Shown here: positions 20,971 to 34,200 of the stretch, one piece after another
Layout: each line of letters begins with the position of its first letter
Position numbering within the stretch: the stretch's first letter is position 1
Assembly: GCF_963678975.1 (NCBI RefSeq)
Contig: NC_089276.1
Location: forward strand, 24,411,059-24,475,058
DNA: 64,000 nucleotides
Origin: Dysidea avara
Taxonomy: Eukaryota > Porifera > Demospongiae > Dictyoceratida > Dysideidae
Direction: 5' to 3'
The notes under the pieces: generated by a model
Database searches by the model: none
The model's input: only the letters and a program-made list of their open reading frames with translations
Told to the model about the DNA's origin: nothing
Made by a program: the position numbers and the translations under genes

Positions 20971-21234
20971 GGAATTTCAACTAGAGTACAGTAGGGACAA
21001 TAACACGTTGATAAAAAGTACTGAAACAAGCTGGAGTAGTACATAATATTAAATCACAATAAAACAATAAGAAGTGTTATATCCTACTGTGCTCAAGATA
21101 CGTACCATAATGGAAATGCACATTTGGGATATAACACTTCCAATTGTTTTACTGTGATTTAATATCATGCACTACTCCAACTTGTTTCAGTATTTTTTAT
21201 CTATGTGTTATGGTCCCTACTCTAGTTGAAATTC
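20971..21234. repeat. Foldback element, family A, copy 2
   Basis: The arms ttcaactagagtacagtagg and ccctactctagttgaa bracket a palindrome with the same order of blocks as copy 1 (9171-9392). Confidence 0.75.
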
Positions 21235-21239
21235 TAATT

Positions 21240-22130
21240 TTTTGTGTGTTTGTTAGATTTATATCTTTTTAGTGGAAAGTGGTTGACTGGTTATCAAGCG
21301 GTCTAATTGGTGTTAATGTCCAATGGTCAACTGTAATCCTCTCTGAATTACATCATAGATTACATATATGCCCACAGATATTATATGTGTAGTGCAAAAG
21401 CAAGGCTTAGGAATGATATAGTGTTTAGGTTGCTAAAGGAGTATTGGGTGTCGAAAAAGTAATCATTTGCAATCTCAGAGCATTAATTTAAAATCCTATA
21501 GGGTCATACCCCCTAGACCCTCCTAGCTTGAAGGCGTTTTGCAATGTCAGATAAACTTTGATGCTGCGGAAAGAATACTTACAAATTTGCATGTACATAC
21601 ACAATCCTCTTTGATGTAATCATTTATCAGCATTGTATGTAACGAAAATTAAGAAAATCATGTATATGTAATAATTGTGTCATGGGCTCAAGTAGGTTAG
21701 CTAGTATGTGCACCTGAGGGCCGTTTGTATCTTTTTGGCAAACAACAGGGGCACGTGCTTAGATACTGTATAAGACTCTAAATAGGAATGTTATGTCATC
21801 ACACATCCAGTGTACTACATGAATAATTGATGTCACTGGTTACAATAGGTACAAGGGCAATGAGGCTAATTTTACTTGTTTTAGTTTGAAGAGAATGGGA
21901 AAATGAACATTTATTCTCACTATAGATTTATTATTATATGAATGTTAATTTTCCAGTGCTAAGTGATTTGGGAGAATATGTTGCCACTGAATAAACTCAT
22001 TATACTATGCTTATGCTTTTTTGGTTTTGTTTCACCAAGGTACATGGTACATTTGTATTCCTTTAGTCTAAGATACAGTACATTTCTGTTCCTTTAGCCT
22101 GTATACACACTTCTGATAACAACAAGTTTA
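21240..22130. other. Non-coding, no feature seen
   Basis: AT-rich sequence without a supported exon or a repeat border that I could define. Confidence 0.35.
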
Positions 22131-22135
22131 AGGAA

Positions 22136-22313
22136 AAATTAGGAATTTAAGTTCAATTAGGGATCATAAAAAAAAAGTAGGGAAACAAGGGAGGTTGCCG
22201 ACTGAATTAGGGATTAGATGTTCACTAGTATATTTGCAGGTGTACGTGACCTTCCTTGTTTCCCTACTTTTTTTTCTATGATCCCTAATCGAACTAATAA
22301 TTCCTAATTTTTC
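22136..22313. repeat. Foldback element, family B, copy 2
   Basis: The arms ttcaattagggatcataaaa and tatgatccctaatcgaa enclose agtagggaaacaagggagg on the left and its complement ccttccttgtttccctact on the right. It is followed by tttactttttttgtaacac and family C copy 5. Confidence 0.75.
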
Positions 22314-22339
22314 CTTAAACTTGTTTGTTTACTTTTTTT

Positions 22340-23860
22340 GTAACACTATTATGACTGGTGAACCCACGCATACCGCATAAGGATGGCGTCAGAATTAATA
22401 TTTTCTTCTAAACACGCACCCCAGCTATCAAATACTGCTTCAAAAGTGCAGTGGCCATTACACTTTGTTTCAGCTATCCTTACACAGCGCTAAGGACGAA
22501 AAGCAGTAGAAGTGCCTCTGCAACAATCCAATCACCACGAAAATATGATGTTTCGCATGCCCCAACTATCAATTACTGCCTTGAAAGTACAGCAGCCATT
22601 ACACTTCACTTTCCAGCTAGCCCATTACACAGCATTACAAACGAAGAACAGTGTTAGAATCGTCTCTGAAATCAATCCAGTCACCACGGAAAATACGGAC
22701 AATTCCCATTTACAAATGTACTGTAGGGAAGCCATGCATTGTTCTACCGTAAATCGACACCTTGGGCTGTCAGCAAAAAGAAATGGGACAGAAAGGAGGA
22801 CAAAGGTAAGTCCGTGATGCGTGCATTGTACGTAATGTGGTATGCCAAAAGGCACATCTTGGGATGAAACAACGTTGAACAGTGAAATAATCAAGCCCAG
22901 CCTTTAGAGGTGTACCGATAAGAATTTTTCAGTTGTACCGATATCCGATTAATCTGTACCTAAAAGAGCCGATACCGATTATACTGATCCGATTATCATA
23001 TATACAATCTGTAAAGTATAAAATAGAATTACAGGTGTGTAGCTACTGCATGATGCATATTCTAATGATTTTTAGAGAAAACAGAAGTGGTGCAACTATA
23101 AGGCACAACTATACATATCTGGTCACCTTTGGTTGGTGTGGCCTCTATTACATAACCCAGACAATTAGGCACCACAAATATTTCAATACATGCTTCCTTG
23201 TCCAGATTACTCCGTGTTTTAATTAGTTATCAAGATGGCCACTATACACAGACTATCAGTTTAGCTTCCTGTGGTGTGGTTTTTTCATTGTTAAAGTGTA
23301 ACAGCTACCGTTTTCAGAAGATCTGGATAAGAATATTTTAACACAAATAGTAGTACTTACACTAGCAGTCGTATGGCTTCTTGTAACTTAGCGCTTTTAT
23401 GGAATAGTATAGAGAGGCTTTATATTTGTTTGTAGTGAGCAAAAAAGAGGCTTTTCATTGCTGCAAATTTTGGCACTCATATTTGCCATGCAAACTATCG
23501 GCAGTGATATCAGTTCTCAGAGCATTGTGCCGATTACCGATATGGTGGAAATTGTCATATCGGCAGCCGATCCGATCACCGATCCGATTATCGGTGCATC
23601 TGTAATAGCCTTAGCCGTTACTGAGTTACACTGTTAGTCAGTAGAAAATTCCATTGAATTATTTTTTTTTTAAATTTTGTAACAATTTATTGGAAGCCTT
23701 TAGGATTGTACTGAAGGCACTTTTGGGCTTGGTTATATCTAACCAATACTGCCAAGGTACCAGGATGGAGTTGTGAAGCTGGTTTTTGGGTGAATTTTTG
23801 GCTAGGAAAACCCAAATCTCCATGATCCCTAATATACAGTACTACATATCCGTACTGTAT
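22340..23860 (+). repeat. Composite repeat family C, copy 5, split by a hAT-like element
   Basis: It starts tgactggtgaacccacgcat and contains two tandem versions of the ccagctatcaa block. It has a donor-like ggacaaag|gtaagtcc at 22806 and resumes after the insertion (22905-23604) at atagccttagccgttact, running to the end near 23860. Confidence 0.7.
22905..23604. mobile_element. hAT-like element (TAGAGGTGTACCGATA ends), 700 bp
   Basis: The ends are tagaggtgtaccgata and tatcggtgcatctgta. The flanks ccagcctt and atagcctt can be derived from gtagcctt, the sequence at this site in other family C copies. Related elements are at 53847-54274 and 61983-62955. Many ccgat/atcgg words lie near both ends. 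Confidence 0.75.
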
Positions 23861-23869
23861 GATAATGCA

Positions 23870-25960
23870 TAACCATTTAGAATCCCATTAGTCACATCAC
23901 ACCCCTAATTGAGCATATTTCTGTAAGACCAAAAACTATAGAGCAGGCCTTGTACATCACATAAACTGAAAGCCATATCCCTGTTGAAAGGAGATTGAGC
24001 CCTCATATTTTTCAGTGACATCCCTAGGATTTTGAATTCATGAGTTGCACTCATATTGGCTTGAGTAATTGGTCACTTACAGGTGTACAACTTGTAACAG
24101 GAAACGAAACAGCATCATCCACTAGAAAATGTGTACATGTACGGCACAATATAATTTATTGACCCTTGATGGTGTATTACAGGAATTGTAAAAAGGACAT
24201 ACATATACAGTAGAGCCTGTGAGTGAAGTGTGCACCATTCTGTGCTTTTTTAACTGAATGAGTACTAGAAGTTAAATATGTACTTTTGATAGACAGCAAC
24301 TATGCTGAGAGGATAAACATAATAGTAAAACAACCCTAGAGTCCATTAGGAAGGTGTTTGTATACAGGTTGGTTTACAAACTGCCTGTGCATGTGTTATT
24401 GTCTGTAATTATTACTGGGGTCTTGACAGGGATATATAATAATAGACATACAGTAACTCACTGGTATTCCAGAAGCCATGCAAGAACCACTGCAATATTT
24501 GGAAGAGGTTCAACCTTCTGGCATCACAGATACAGTATAGAGCTGTTTTTAAATGGAAACAACTACCATAGGTTAAAGGTTCACTAAAATGGTAAAATAC
24601 ACTTTGGCTGTTATCAATCCTTGTTACTAGTGGGACAGTGTTGGTGGATGTGATATAGTTTTGTTTAGTTGATATAATACATATTTTAGTGTATTGTACG
24701 TAGTTAGTCAATTATATTATGTCATAACACATCATACAAAGTACACATGAGGTGCTATAAAGCAATAGAAGTGTCCATGTACAGCTAGATTCCATTTAGT
24801 ATCTACTATAACAAATTGAAACACAATAAGAACTTGTGCTACAGCCAGTTACAAACCTATGGGAGATAGTTAGTGATTTTATGCTCTTCTTGTAGTGAAG
24901 AATGCTTGAGAACGTCTATTAAAGGGACTGTAATCAGCAATAAGGTGTGTCTAAGTTTATTTCTGGAATATTTTTGAATATGTTTAAGGGTCTATAGAGA
25001 AATGCGAGGAAAAACAATTGCAATAGTACTGCCAGCAAGGTATGCACAAGATACAGTATTGTATCCCTACCAGACTGAAAAGCGACTCAGGAAAGTGTAA
25101 CATAAATACCATTGTTTGTTTCATGGTACTGCTAACCCAGCTTTGTAAACAAACCAAACTTAGAAAATGGTATGCATAGTAGTATGCTTTGTAGGATAAT
25201 GAGGTCTTTAACATCCACTAAGAGACCTATAGCAGGTTCTTAAAATGGTTAGAAACCTACTAGCAGCCTCAAGCATCACAAATCTCACTTTCTATCATTG
25301 ATTTGCAATGTGCACATTCAGGCTGATAGCCTGCAGTGGGTGACCAGTCACCCAGGCCAACATGTAGTTAACCACTCTATTCATTTTATAGGCATGCCTA
25401 AAGGAATTCAATTATGGGAGGTACAATCTAACGTTGTACGTACGTTTGTTACAATGAACGAAGAAATGTAGAAATATCACAGAAAATTCTGTTTGGTGTC
25501 CATTTGTTTCTAGAGTGTTTTCAGGCCGTTTTCGTCGGACTTTACTAAGACCTAAATGAGTAAGCTTCCTTGTAGAAACGTTATTTTGCGCTACGTGTAA
25601 TGTGGGCATGTCCATATTCGAAACCATGCCTGTCCTTCATGCTACTGTGGTGCCACTGAAGGCACAACTTGTGACAACTCATTCCCATTGTATAACAACA
25701 CAAGCTACTTCTTCGACACACGTGTTCTTTATAGGCACTGGCTACTTAACCCAGCTTGACATTATTATCAATCAATGCTGTTTCCCAGCGCTGTGCCAGA
25801 CTCAAGTCTAACTGAACTTGTGAAAAGGAAGCAGTGCGAACTTCGATTTCGACAAAAGCATGTTCAGTCTTCCATGATTATTTTAACATTGTGTGACGAT
25901 TTCAGTACGACATATAACCCAATCCCACAATGACTCCACCTACCATATAAAACGCTGATA
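23870..25960. other. Non-coding; one CpG-bearing stretch
   Basis: No gene is supported. From about 25430 to 25950 CpG is more frequent (acgtacgt, gttttcgtcggac, cgacacacgtg), and overlapping open frames of about 70 codons occur on both strands. This may be an unmethylated regulatory or exon region, but there is no family signal. Confidence 0.3.
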
Positions 25961-25971
25961 CATTTTCTAAG

Positions 25972-26072
25972 TTGGTTAGAGACCACGCCCTCGGATCTTT
26001 GTGGATTTTAAATACCTTGCTTTTCTCGGTTTTTAAAATCCACGAAGATCCTCGTGCTAGGTATCTAACCTA
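25972..26072. repeat. Short imperfect inverted repeat
   Basis: The left arm ggttagagaccacg with tcggatctttgtggatttta is mirrored by taaaatccacgaagatcctc and tatctaacc. Confidence 0.5.
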
Positions 26073-26417
26073 CACTAATCTTACTTTAGTGAAGCATAAT
26101 GAAGCGTGAGTTTGATAGTGTGAAGCACTACAGGCTGAGCTGCGGCAACAACAGAATAATTCTGCTATTGTTTTTCAGCATTAATTTGGAAACACTACGA
26201 ATTTGAAAAGAAGAGCTTGGTATTGCCAACTACACATTAAACTTTCACTGCTTAGCTATCTACCTTTCCCATTGTAAAGTGTGCAATAACAGTACTTCTG
26301 GTTCTTTGTCTTACATCACAATGTGACGTACTGTAACTAGACTTTGTGGCTTAATATCTCAATATAATTAACATAATTGAATTACTGAAAAGGTGTTTTT
26401 TATGCATTGCATGATAC

Positions 26418-26676
26418 CAAGAGTTAGTAATAAAAGAGAGAGTGTCTAACTCCAGTATGGACCCTCAAAAATGATAGCCACAAGTCTTTATATAAATTCA
26501 TGCTTATGATATAAGTCCTGATTGAGTGAGTTAACATTTCAAGAGGTGGTAACTTTGAGTAGATCCTTGAAAGTTATAGTGTATGTGAGCCAAAGTGGAA
26601 GCCTGTGGACTTGTGGCTGTCATTTTTGATGGCCCATATTGGAGTTAGACACTCTCTCTTTTATTATTTACTCTTG
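26418..26676. mobile_element. Foldback MITE with 7-bp direct flanks
   Basis: The ends caagagttagtaataaaag and cttttattatttactcttg are inverted. The arms continue through agagagtgtctaactcca and atagccacaagtc. The flanks are atgatac on both sides (26411-26417 and 26677-26683). Confidence 0.7.
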
Positions 26677-26683
26677 ATGATAC

Positions 26684-27265
26684 AAACAGCCTCAATAAAT
26701 GGCAAGTGAAATTTGCATTTAAATGGACCATTAATACCAGCAATGTTCAGCATACAACAACCAAGGTTGATGCTTACATGTATTCATGTAAGCCACACTT
26801 CATGTTGTGTTATGCACTAAAGTGCTGGTAATGCACTGTACCTGTACAAATGAAGGCACACCTTTGCTTTCAGGTTCAATTGAAAGACAAGTAAAATACT
26901 TTAATGAACTAATTATCCATAGCAACTATCGTTGCATCCCACAGACACTATACTATGCGACCACAGACAATGGCTCGTGCTTATGGCTCAGGCAGCATTT
27001 GCGATGGAAACCAGCCTTAAATCATTCATAAACCTGTCTTTCTAATTGGAATGAAATATTACCTGCTTGGAAAATTAACGCAAGGCACACTGAATGCTCA
27101 TTCTCTCACACACTTTCATTGCTGTCTATGAGCGACAATAGGTTCTGACACACATATTGTCAGTCATACATATAATAATACACTTGATCTTCCCAAACTA
27201 ATTTCAAGAAAGTTGGTGCATTTGATAAAACTGTTATACTACTCTGAATATATGTACAGTACACG
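26684..27265. other. Non-coding, no feature seen
   Basis: AT-rich. A 74-codon open frame from 26807 has no recognisable similarity or splice context. Confidence 0.35.
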
Positions 27266-27269
27266 TAGA

Positions 27270-27750
27270 AGGAAAATGTAGGAATTGGATAAATGTTCAA
27301 ATATCTGCAGGTATAGACAACCTTCTTGTTTCACTAGTTTTTTAGCTATTCCCTAGTTTCACTACTTTTTTTCTTTGATCCCTAATCCAACATAAAATTC
27401 CTACTACTTGTTTGTTTACACATGATTATGACTAATGAACCTGCACATACCGCATCGTAAGAAAAAGAACGCCACTAGCCGTGCTGTAAAATTAATTTTG
27501 TGTTTAAATGCATGCCCCTACAGTCAGTTACTGATAAGTGAAGAGTCCATTACACTTTGTTTTCAGCTACAGCTGTATGTTCTGCTTGTTACACAGCATT
27601 ACAAATGAAGAACAGTATGAGAAGCATCTCTATAATCAATCCAGCCACGAGGGAAAATATAGGCAATAAGCATGATAGCTAGTCAACACAGTCACAGGTA
27701 AGCCATATTGTACCATCATGAATTGACACCTTGTGTTTTTAGCAAAAAGA
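27270..27750 (+). repeat. Family B remnant plus family C copy 6 (5' part)
   Basis: A half B module (ttcaaatatctgcaggtata to ctttgatccctaatccaac) is followed by tgactaatgaacctgcacat, the start of C, which runs to about ttgacaccttgtg and breaks off. Confidence 0.6.
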
Positions 27751-27825
27751 TTTGATTATTTATATATTTAACCTCCAGGTAATCAGCTACAGCCATTTTT
27801 CTTTGCCCAGAGGAACACATCACAT

Positions 27826-28925
27826 CATACAGTATGATAGTACTGTATAGTAGGGACCACAAAGGAGTAGGCGTGGCCCACGACATAACATCACCCAAAA
27901 ACCAGCCTCAATTTTCCGATGACGATGAGGCAGTATTGGTCAGGTAAAACTAAGCCCAAACAAGCTTTCAGATCGACCCAAAATGCTTTCAACAATTTGC
28001 TACGGAATTTAAAAAATAATTTATTTAACAGACTTTTCTAGTGACTGACTGACTGACTGACTGATGCCTTCAGACAAGCGTAATTCGATAACAGCTAACA
28101 CTACGTATACGTGCTTGATTTTTCACTGTTCGATGTCGCTTTGGCCCAAGGTGCCTTTTGGCATACTGCAGTACATACGATGCATTCTTCATGCACTTAC
28201 TAGTGTCCTCCTTTGTGTCCCATTCATCTTTGCTGACAGCGAAAAGTGTCAATTTGGTGGTAGCATGTGATGGCTTCCCTTCGTAATGGAAATTGTCTGT
28301 ATTTTTCATAGTGGCTATTTTGATTGCAGAGGTGCTTTTCGAACAGTTCTTGATTCGTAGTGCTGTGTAACGGGTTGAACATATCCAACAATGAAGCATA
28401 ATGGATACTTCACTTTTCAGATGATAATTGATATAATTGGGGCACGTGGCACCTTTTCTTTCAGTATGCAGAGATTGCAGAGGTGCTTTCGAACAGTTCC
28501 TGATTCGAAATGCTGTGTAACTGGTTGATCATAGCTGACAACGAAGCGTAATAGATAGTTCACTTTTCAGACGATAATTGATATAGCTGGGGCACGCCAG
28601 GGATGTATGCAGGAATTTTGAAAAGGAGTTTCCTCTACAGCTAAGTGATTGTTATATTAGAGTAGTTTATATTGCCTAACTGCTTTATTAGATCTTTTCA
28701 CCAAAATCATAAGCTATAAGTGTTGCTATCATGTGAGAAACTATTATTTAACTAAGATAAAAGTTTACAATGTGTCCTGTTCCATGATAGATTCCAGATT
28801 CTGGAAACCTGAAGTTTCAATTTCTTAATGTTTCAAGTAGTGTGTAAAATACTGGAAACCCCCCTCGGTACGTCCCTACACACAACGCCATTTCAGATGT
28901 GGTATGCGTGGGTTCACCAGCCATA
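27826..28925 (-). repeat. Composite repeat family C, copy 7
   Basis: Minus orientation. It has the end near 27830 (cagtatgatagtactgtata), a donor-like site (minus actag|taagtgc near 28196, weaker than the others) and an open frame of 109 codons with CSTRYTALRIKNCSKSTSAI and FAVSKDEWDTKEDT. The 5' block is duplicated (28380-28440 and 28500-28600), and the start (gtgggttcaccag, minus) lies near 28920, separated by an insertion. Confidence 0.65.
28598..28878. mobile_element. Probable hAT-like insertion in family C copy 7
   Basis: The ends are cagggatgtatgcagg and cctcggtacgtccct, imperfect inverted repeats. Two decayed forms of the ttattagagt motif lie inside. The surrounding C body is continuous if it is removed. 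The target duplication is unclear. Confidence 0.45.
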
Positions 28926-29235
28926 ATAATTATTGCCTAAAAACGATTTTTTATTAAAACCTGTTTTACAAGCTGTTCCAGCTTGTGTTTTCTGCAATCA
29001 AAGATATGAGGAATAAGTTGGGAATACAGGTTTTACCAGTTGGATTATTAAATTACAAAAGAAGAAGGTGAGAGGTTTTTGTTAAGATTTCACGATTGCA
29101 GTGGTTTGTCACGCATCGTATCTATCGCTTCGTCGCCTAAGACATCGCCATAATTTATGGGTGAAACGAGGGTTGGTGACTTTTCTTATATGAGTATACA
29201 TGAAGGTTTACAAAAAAATTACCAAACAAGTACAC

Positions 29236-29358
29236 TTGAGCACAGTAGGGATATAACACTTCTTATTGTTTTACTGTGATTTAATATCATGGACTGCTCC
29301 AACTTGTTTCAGTACTTTTTATCGATGTACTATGGTCCCTACTCTAGTTGAAAATTCC
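29236..29358. repeat. Foldback element, family A, right half
   Basis: Only one arm remains: cagtagggatataacacttc through actccaacttgtttcagtac to ccctactctagttgaa. It sits at the 5' side of the reversed family C copy 7. Confidence 0.7.
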
Positions 29359-29369
29359 AATTTTTTTGT

Positions 29370-29865
29370 GTATTTGTACACATAAGTAAACACAAAAACA
29401 ATACAAAAACAACCAAAGATATATCAACACGATTACAAAGCAAAAACAAAAAGACCACAAAATTACAAAAGTAACAAAAAGACTACACACGCATACAATC
29501 AATAAAGTGAGTCACAATGCTGTCTAAGAACATCTACATATTCATTAAAAGGAGAATTAATGTAGTTTGTGGCCAGTGGTGGCAGTGCATTCCACCATTT
29601 AATAGCTTTAATTATAGCAGGAAAAAAAATGCTGAGTAAAATTTAAGCAGAATTTAGGGATATTTGCAAAATATTTGTACAATAAGAGGATGTTCTACTA
29701 AAAACAATGGGTGGCTCAAGTGGTATACATTAAACTATTGATGGTACATTGAACATAGTGATTTGAAGTGAATGAAGCAAGATAGTGGCAGCCATTGCAA
29801 TTTCTGATAGAATGGAGATACATGATCATGTTTCTGCAAATCACAACACAACCATACAGCATAAT
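29370..29865. other. Possible non-LTR element tail
   Basis: An A-rich strand (aaacacaaaaacaatacaaaa, aaaagactacacacgc) is followed by tccaccatttaatagctttaa. The layout resembles the reversed 3' end of a LINE, but there are no protein motifs. Confidence 0.25.
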
Positions 29866-29869
29866 TCTG

Positions 29870-30262
29870 CATTCAAGAACTGGGAGGACAAAGGGAAGTC
29901 CATGATGCGTGTATTATACATACTGTGGTTGGCGAATATGCATGTCTTGGGACAAAGTAATGTCGAATAGTGGCAAAGTCAAGCATGTAGTCTTATCCAT
30001 TGTTGAGTTACTGTATGCTTGACTGGTTTGCTAGTTATTTAGTCAGTCAGCCAATCAGAATAAAATTCTGTTAAAATTTCATATAAATTTGTTGGAATGG
30101 TTTAAGGGTCACTCTGAAGATGTTTATGGGCTTGTAACTAACACTGCTAAGCTGTTATAATGGAAAGGTAAGGCAGTTTTGGGTGATATCGCTGGACAAG
30201 AAAGCCCAAACCACCATGATCCCTTATATACGTACAGTGTACAGTACTACCATACTGTATGA
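29870..30262 (+). repeat. Composite repeat family C, copy 8 (3' part)
   Basis: It starts at tcaagaactgggaggacaaa, has the donor-like position mutated to gggaagtcc, and runs to tacagtactaccatactgta near 30262. Confidence 0.6.
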
Positions 30263-30369
30263 TGACTTTGACGTTTTATATTGGGTATTTTGTGATACCA
30301 GGCAGCTTGACATTACTTACAGATACACCCTGTAGCTATAGCCTCTTACCAATTTAAAAATGCAGCAAT

Positions 30370-31200
30370 TGTGAAAGACAGATGCAGGAAGGAATGAGAA
30401 TATCAAGACACACGGTAGTGTGTCGTGCGGCCCAAGAAGCCGGCGTGCCACCCATGAGTATATTAACAGGAAGAAAGAAAATGCAATTTTCACACCTATG
30501 TAGCTCTGTGATCCCTTATCCAATTGGAACCAAATTTGCTACAGACGTGTCGGCCAGCTTGGGGAGTCTACACACCCAATTTGAAGAAAATCGCTCCAGC
30601 CATTTCCGAGATACGAGCGAACAAAAGTTCGTTTTAATTTCTTCGTTTTTTTCTTCTTCTACTTCTTCATTTCGCACACTTCGCAAAATCCGCCATAAAA
30701 CACGAATTCGTGCTCAGATCGGGCTGAAAATTGGCACACTTAAAGGGCTCATTAAGGCCGATCTCTGTACCAACTTTGGTAGGAATCCGATGAACATTCA
30801 CGGAGTTATGACCGATTATTTGCGTAAAATAAGGTCGAAGGTCTGTCACACCTACAGGGTAAACTCTTTTGAGGAATCAGTTGAAAATTGATATGTAGAT
30901 GGAGCAACCATCGTAGGAGTGCCTTTTTGTAGTTTGAAAGGAATCGGGATAAAGACCATGGAGATAGGATACAAAACCCGACCTGTGTCAAAATTACGCG
31001 ATCGATTTTTATGAATAAAAAACTATTAGTTTTCGTGTCTACCAGGCAAACCGCTTAGAGCAACGAGCTGAAAATCAGTATGTAGCTGGAATAATCATCA
31101 TAGAAAGTCCTTGCAGTAGTACAGAAGAGTCGGATTACAAACCACTGAGTTATGATTCGAAAGACAACTACGTGTAACAAATGCGAGATCGAGATACTCT
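30370..31200. other. CpG-richer block with a 169-codon open frame, next to the satellite
   Basis: From 30382 a plus-strand frame stays open for 169 codons (starts MQEGMRISRHTVV, includes QEAGVPPMSILTGRKK) and stops at about 30889. A 60-codon frame lies opposite it. Base composition is clearly less AT-rich than the surroundings (gtgcggcccaagaagccggc). No domain is recognised and codon choice gives no clear sign of selection. After it come cgagatactctaatagaaca and the satellite, so it may be the body of a larger element whose tail is the satellite. Confidence 0.3.
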
Positions 31201-31224
31201 AATAGAACAGTCACCCTAATAAAG

Positions 31225-34200
31225 TATTCAGCTGCATTTATAATTTACTCAATTATATTACATTGCAAGTTATTCTGTAGGGAATTCAGCTACAAACAAG
31301 TCACCCTGTAGTCAGATCAGCCAGAAGAAGGTACCTAATAGAGAGTTCAGCTACAAAGAAACCATCATGTAGAGAGTTCAGCTCAAACAAATTGCCCTGT
31401 AGAGAGATCAGCTAGAAGAAGTTACCTTGTAGAGAGTTCAGTTACAAAGAAACAATCATGCAAAGAGTTCAGCTGCAAACAAATCACCCAGTAGAAAGTT
31501 CCACTATGAACAGACCACACTGTAGAGAGTTCAGTTAGAAACAAGTCATCTTGTAGAGAGATCAGCTAGAAGAAGTCACATTGTAGAGAGTTCAGCTACA
31601 AAGAAACTACCATGTAGAGAGTTCAGCTGCAAACAAATCACCCTGTAGAGAACTCAGCTACAAACAAATATACCCTGTAGAAAGATCAGCTAGAAGAAGT
31701 TACCTTGTAGGGAGTTCAGCTACGAACAGATCACCCTGTAGAGAGTTCAGCTACAAACAAATCACCCTGTAGAGAGTTCAGTTACAAAGAAACCACCATG
31801 TAGAGAGTTCAGCTGCAAAAAAATCACCTTGTAGAGAATTCAGCTACAAACAAATCACCCTGTAGAAAGATCAGCTAGAAGAAGTTACCTTGTAGAGAGT
31901 TCAGCTACAAAGAAACCACCATGTAGAGAGTTCAGCTGCAAACAAATCACCTGTAGAGAGTTCAGCTAGAAACAAGTCACCCTGTAGGGAGATCAGCTAG
32001 AAACAAGTCACCCTGTAGAGAGTTCAGCTAGAAGAAGTCACATTGTAGAGAGTTCAGCTACAAAGAAACTACCATGTAGAGAGTTCAGCTGGAAACAAAT
32101 CACCCTGTAGAGAACTCAGCTACAAACAAATATGCCCTGTAGAAAGATCAGCTAGAAGAAGTTACCTTGTAGAGAGTTCAGCTACGAACAGATCACCGTG
32201 TAGAGAGTTCAGTTACAAAGAAACCACCATGTAGAGAGTTCAGCTGCAAAAAAATCAATCACTCTGTAGAGAGTTCAGCTAGAAGAAGTCACATTGTAGA
32301 GAGTTCAGCTACAAAGAAACTACCATGTAGAGAGTTCAGCTGCAAACAAACGCCCTGTAGAGAACTCAGCTACAAACAAATCACCTGTAGAAAGATTAGC
32401 TAGAAGAAGTTACCTTGTAGGGAGTTCAGCTACAAACAAATCACCCTGTAGAGAGTTCAGCTACAAAGAAATCATCATGTAGAGAGTTCAGCTTCAAACA
32501 AATCATCCTGTAGAGAGTTCAGCTATGAAAAGATCACCTTGTAGAGAGTTCAGCTACAGTAGAAGAAGACACCTTTTAGAGAGTTCAGCTACAAAGCAAC
32601 CACCATATAGAGAGTTCAGCTGCAAAAAAAATCAATCACTCTGTAGAGAGTTCAGCTAGAAGAAGTCACATTGTAGAGAGTTCAGCTACAATGAAACTCC
32701 CATGTAGAGTGTTCAGCTGCAAACAAATCACCCTGTAGAGAACTCAGCTACAAACAAATATGTCCTGTAAAAATATCAGCTAGAAGAAGTTACCTTGTAG
32801 AGAGTTCAGCTACAAAGAAACCACCATGTAGACAGTTCAGTTGCAAACAAATCACCTGTAGAGAGTTCAGCTAGAAACAAGTCACCCTGTAGAGAGTTCA
32901 GCTATGAAAAGATCACCTTGTAGAGAGTTCAGCTAGAAGAAGTCACCTTTTAGAGAGTTCAGCTACAAAGCAACCACCATATAGAGAGTTCAGCTGCAAA
33001 AAAAAATCAATCACTCTGTAGAGAGTTCAGCTAGAAGAAGTCACATTGTAGAGAGTTCAGCTATACAATGAAACTCCCATGTAGAGAGTTCAGCTGCAAA
33101 CAAATCACCCTGTAGAGAACTCAGCTACAAACAAATATGTCCTGTAAAAATATCAGCTAGAAGAAGTTACCTTGTAGAGAGTTCAGCTACAAAGAAACCA
33201 CCATGTAGACAGTTCAGTTGCAAACAAATCACCTGTAGATAGTTCAGCTAGAAACAAGTCACCCTGTAGAGAGTTCAGCTATGAAAAGATCACCTTGTAG
33301 AGAGTTCAGCTAGAAGAAGTCACCTTTTAGAGAGTTCAGCTACAAAGCAACCACCATATAGAGAGTTCAGCTGCAAAAAAAAATCAATCACTCTGTAGAG
33401 AGTTCAGCTAGAAGAAGTCACATTGTAGAGAGTTCAGCTACAATGAAACTCCCATGTAGAGAGTTCAGCTGCAAACAAATCACCCTGTAGAGAACTCAGC
33501 TACAAACAAATATGTCCTGTAAAAATATCAGCTAGAAGAAGTTACGTTGTAGAGAATTCAGCTACAAAGAAACCACCATGTAGAGAGTTCAGCTGCAAAC
33601 AAATCACCTGTAGAGAGTTCAGCTAGAAACAAGTCACCCTGTAGAGAGTTCAGCTAGAAGAAGTCACATTGTAGAGAATTCAGCTACAAAGAAACTACCA
33701 TGCAGAGAGTTCAGCTGCAAACAAATCACCCTGTAGAAAGTTCAGCTATCAACAGATCACCCTGTAGAGAGATCAGCTAGAAACAAGTCACCATGTAGAG
33801 AGTTCAGCTAGAAGAAGTTACCTTGTAGAGAGTTCAGCTACAAAGAAACCACCATGTAGAGAGTTCAGCTGCAAACAAATCACTCAGTAGAAAGTTCAGC
33901 TATGAATAGATCACCCTGTTGAGAGTTCAGTTAGAAACAAGTCATCCTGTAGAGAGATCACCTAGAAGTATCACCTTGTAGAGAGTTCAGCTACAAACAA
34001 GTCATCCTGTAGAGAGATCAGCTAGAAGAAGTTACCTTGTAGAGAGTTCAGCTACAAAGAAATCATCATGTAGAGAGTTCAGCTGCAAACAAATCATCCT
34101 GTAGAGAGTTCAGCTATGAAAAGATCACCCTGTAGAGAGTTCAGCTATAAGAAGTCACCTTTTAGAGAGTTCAGCTACAAAGCAACCATCATGTAGAGAG

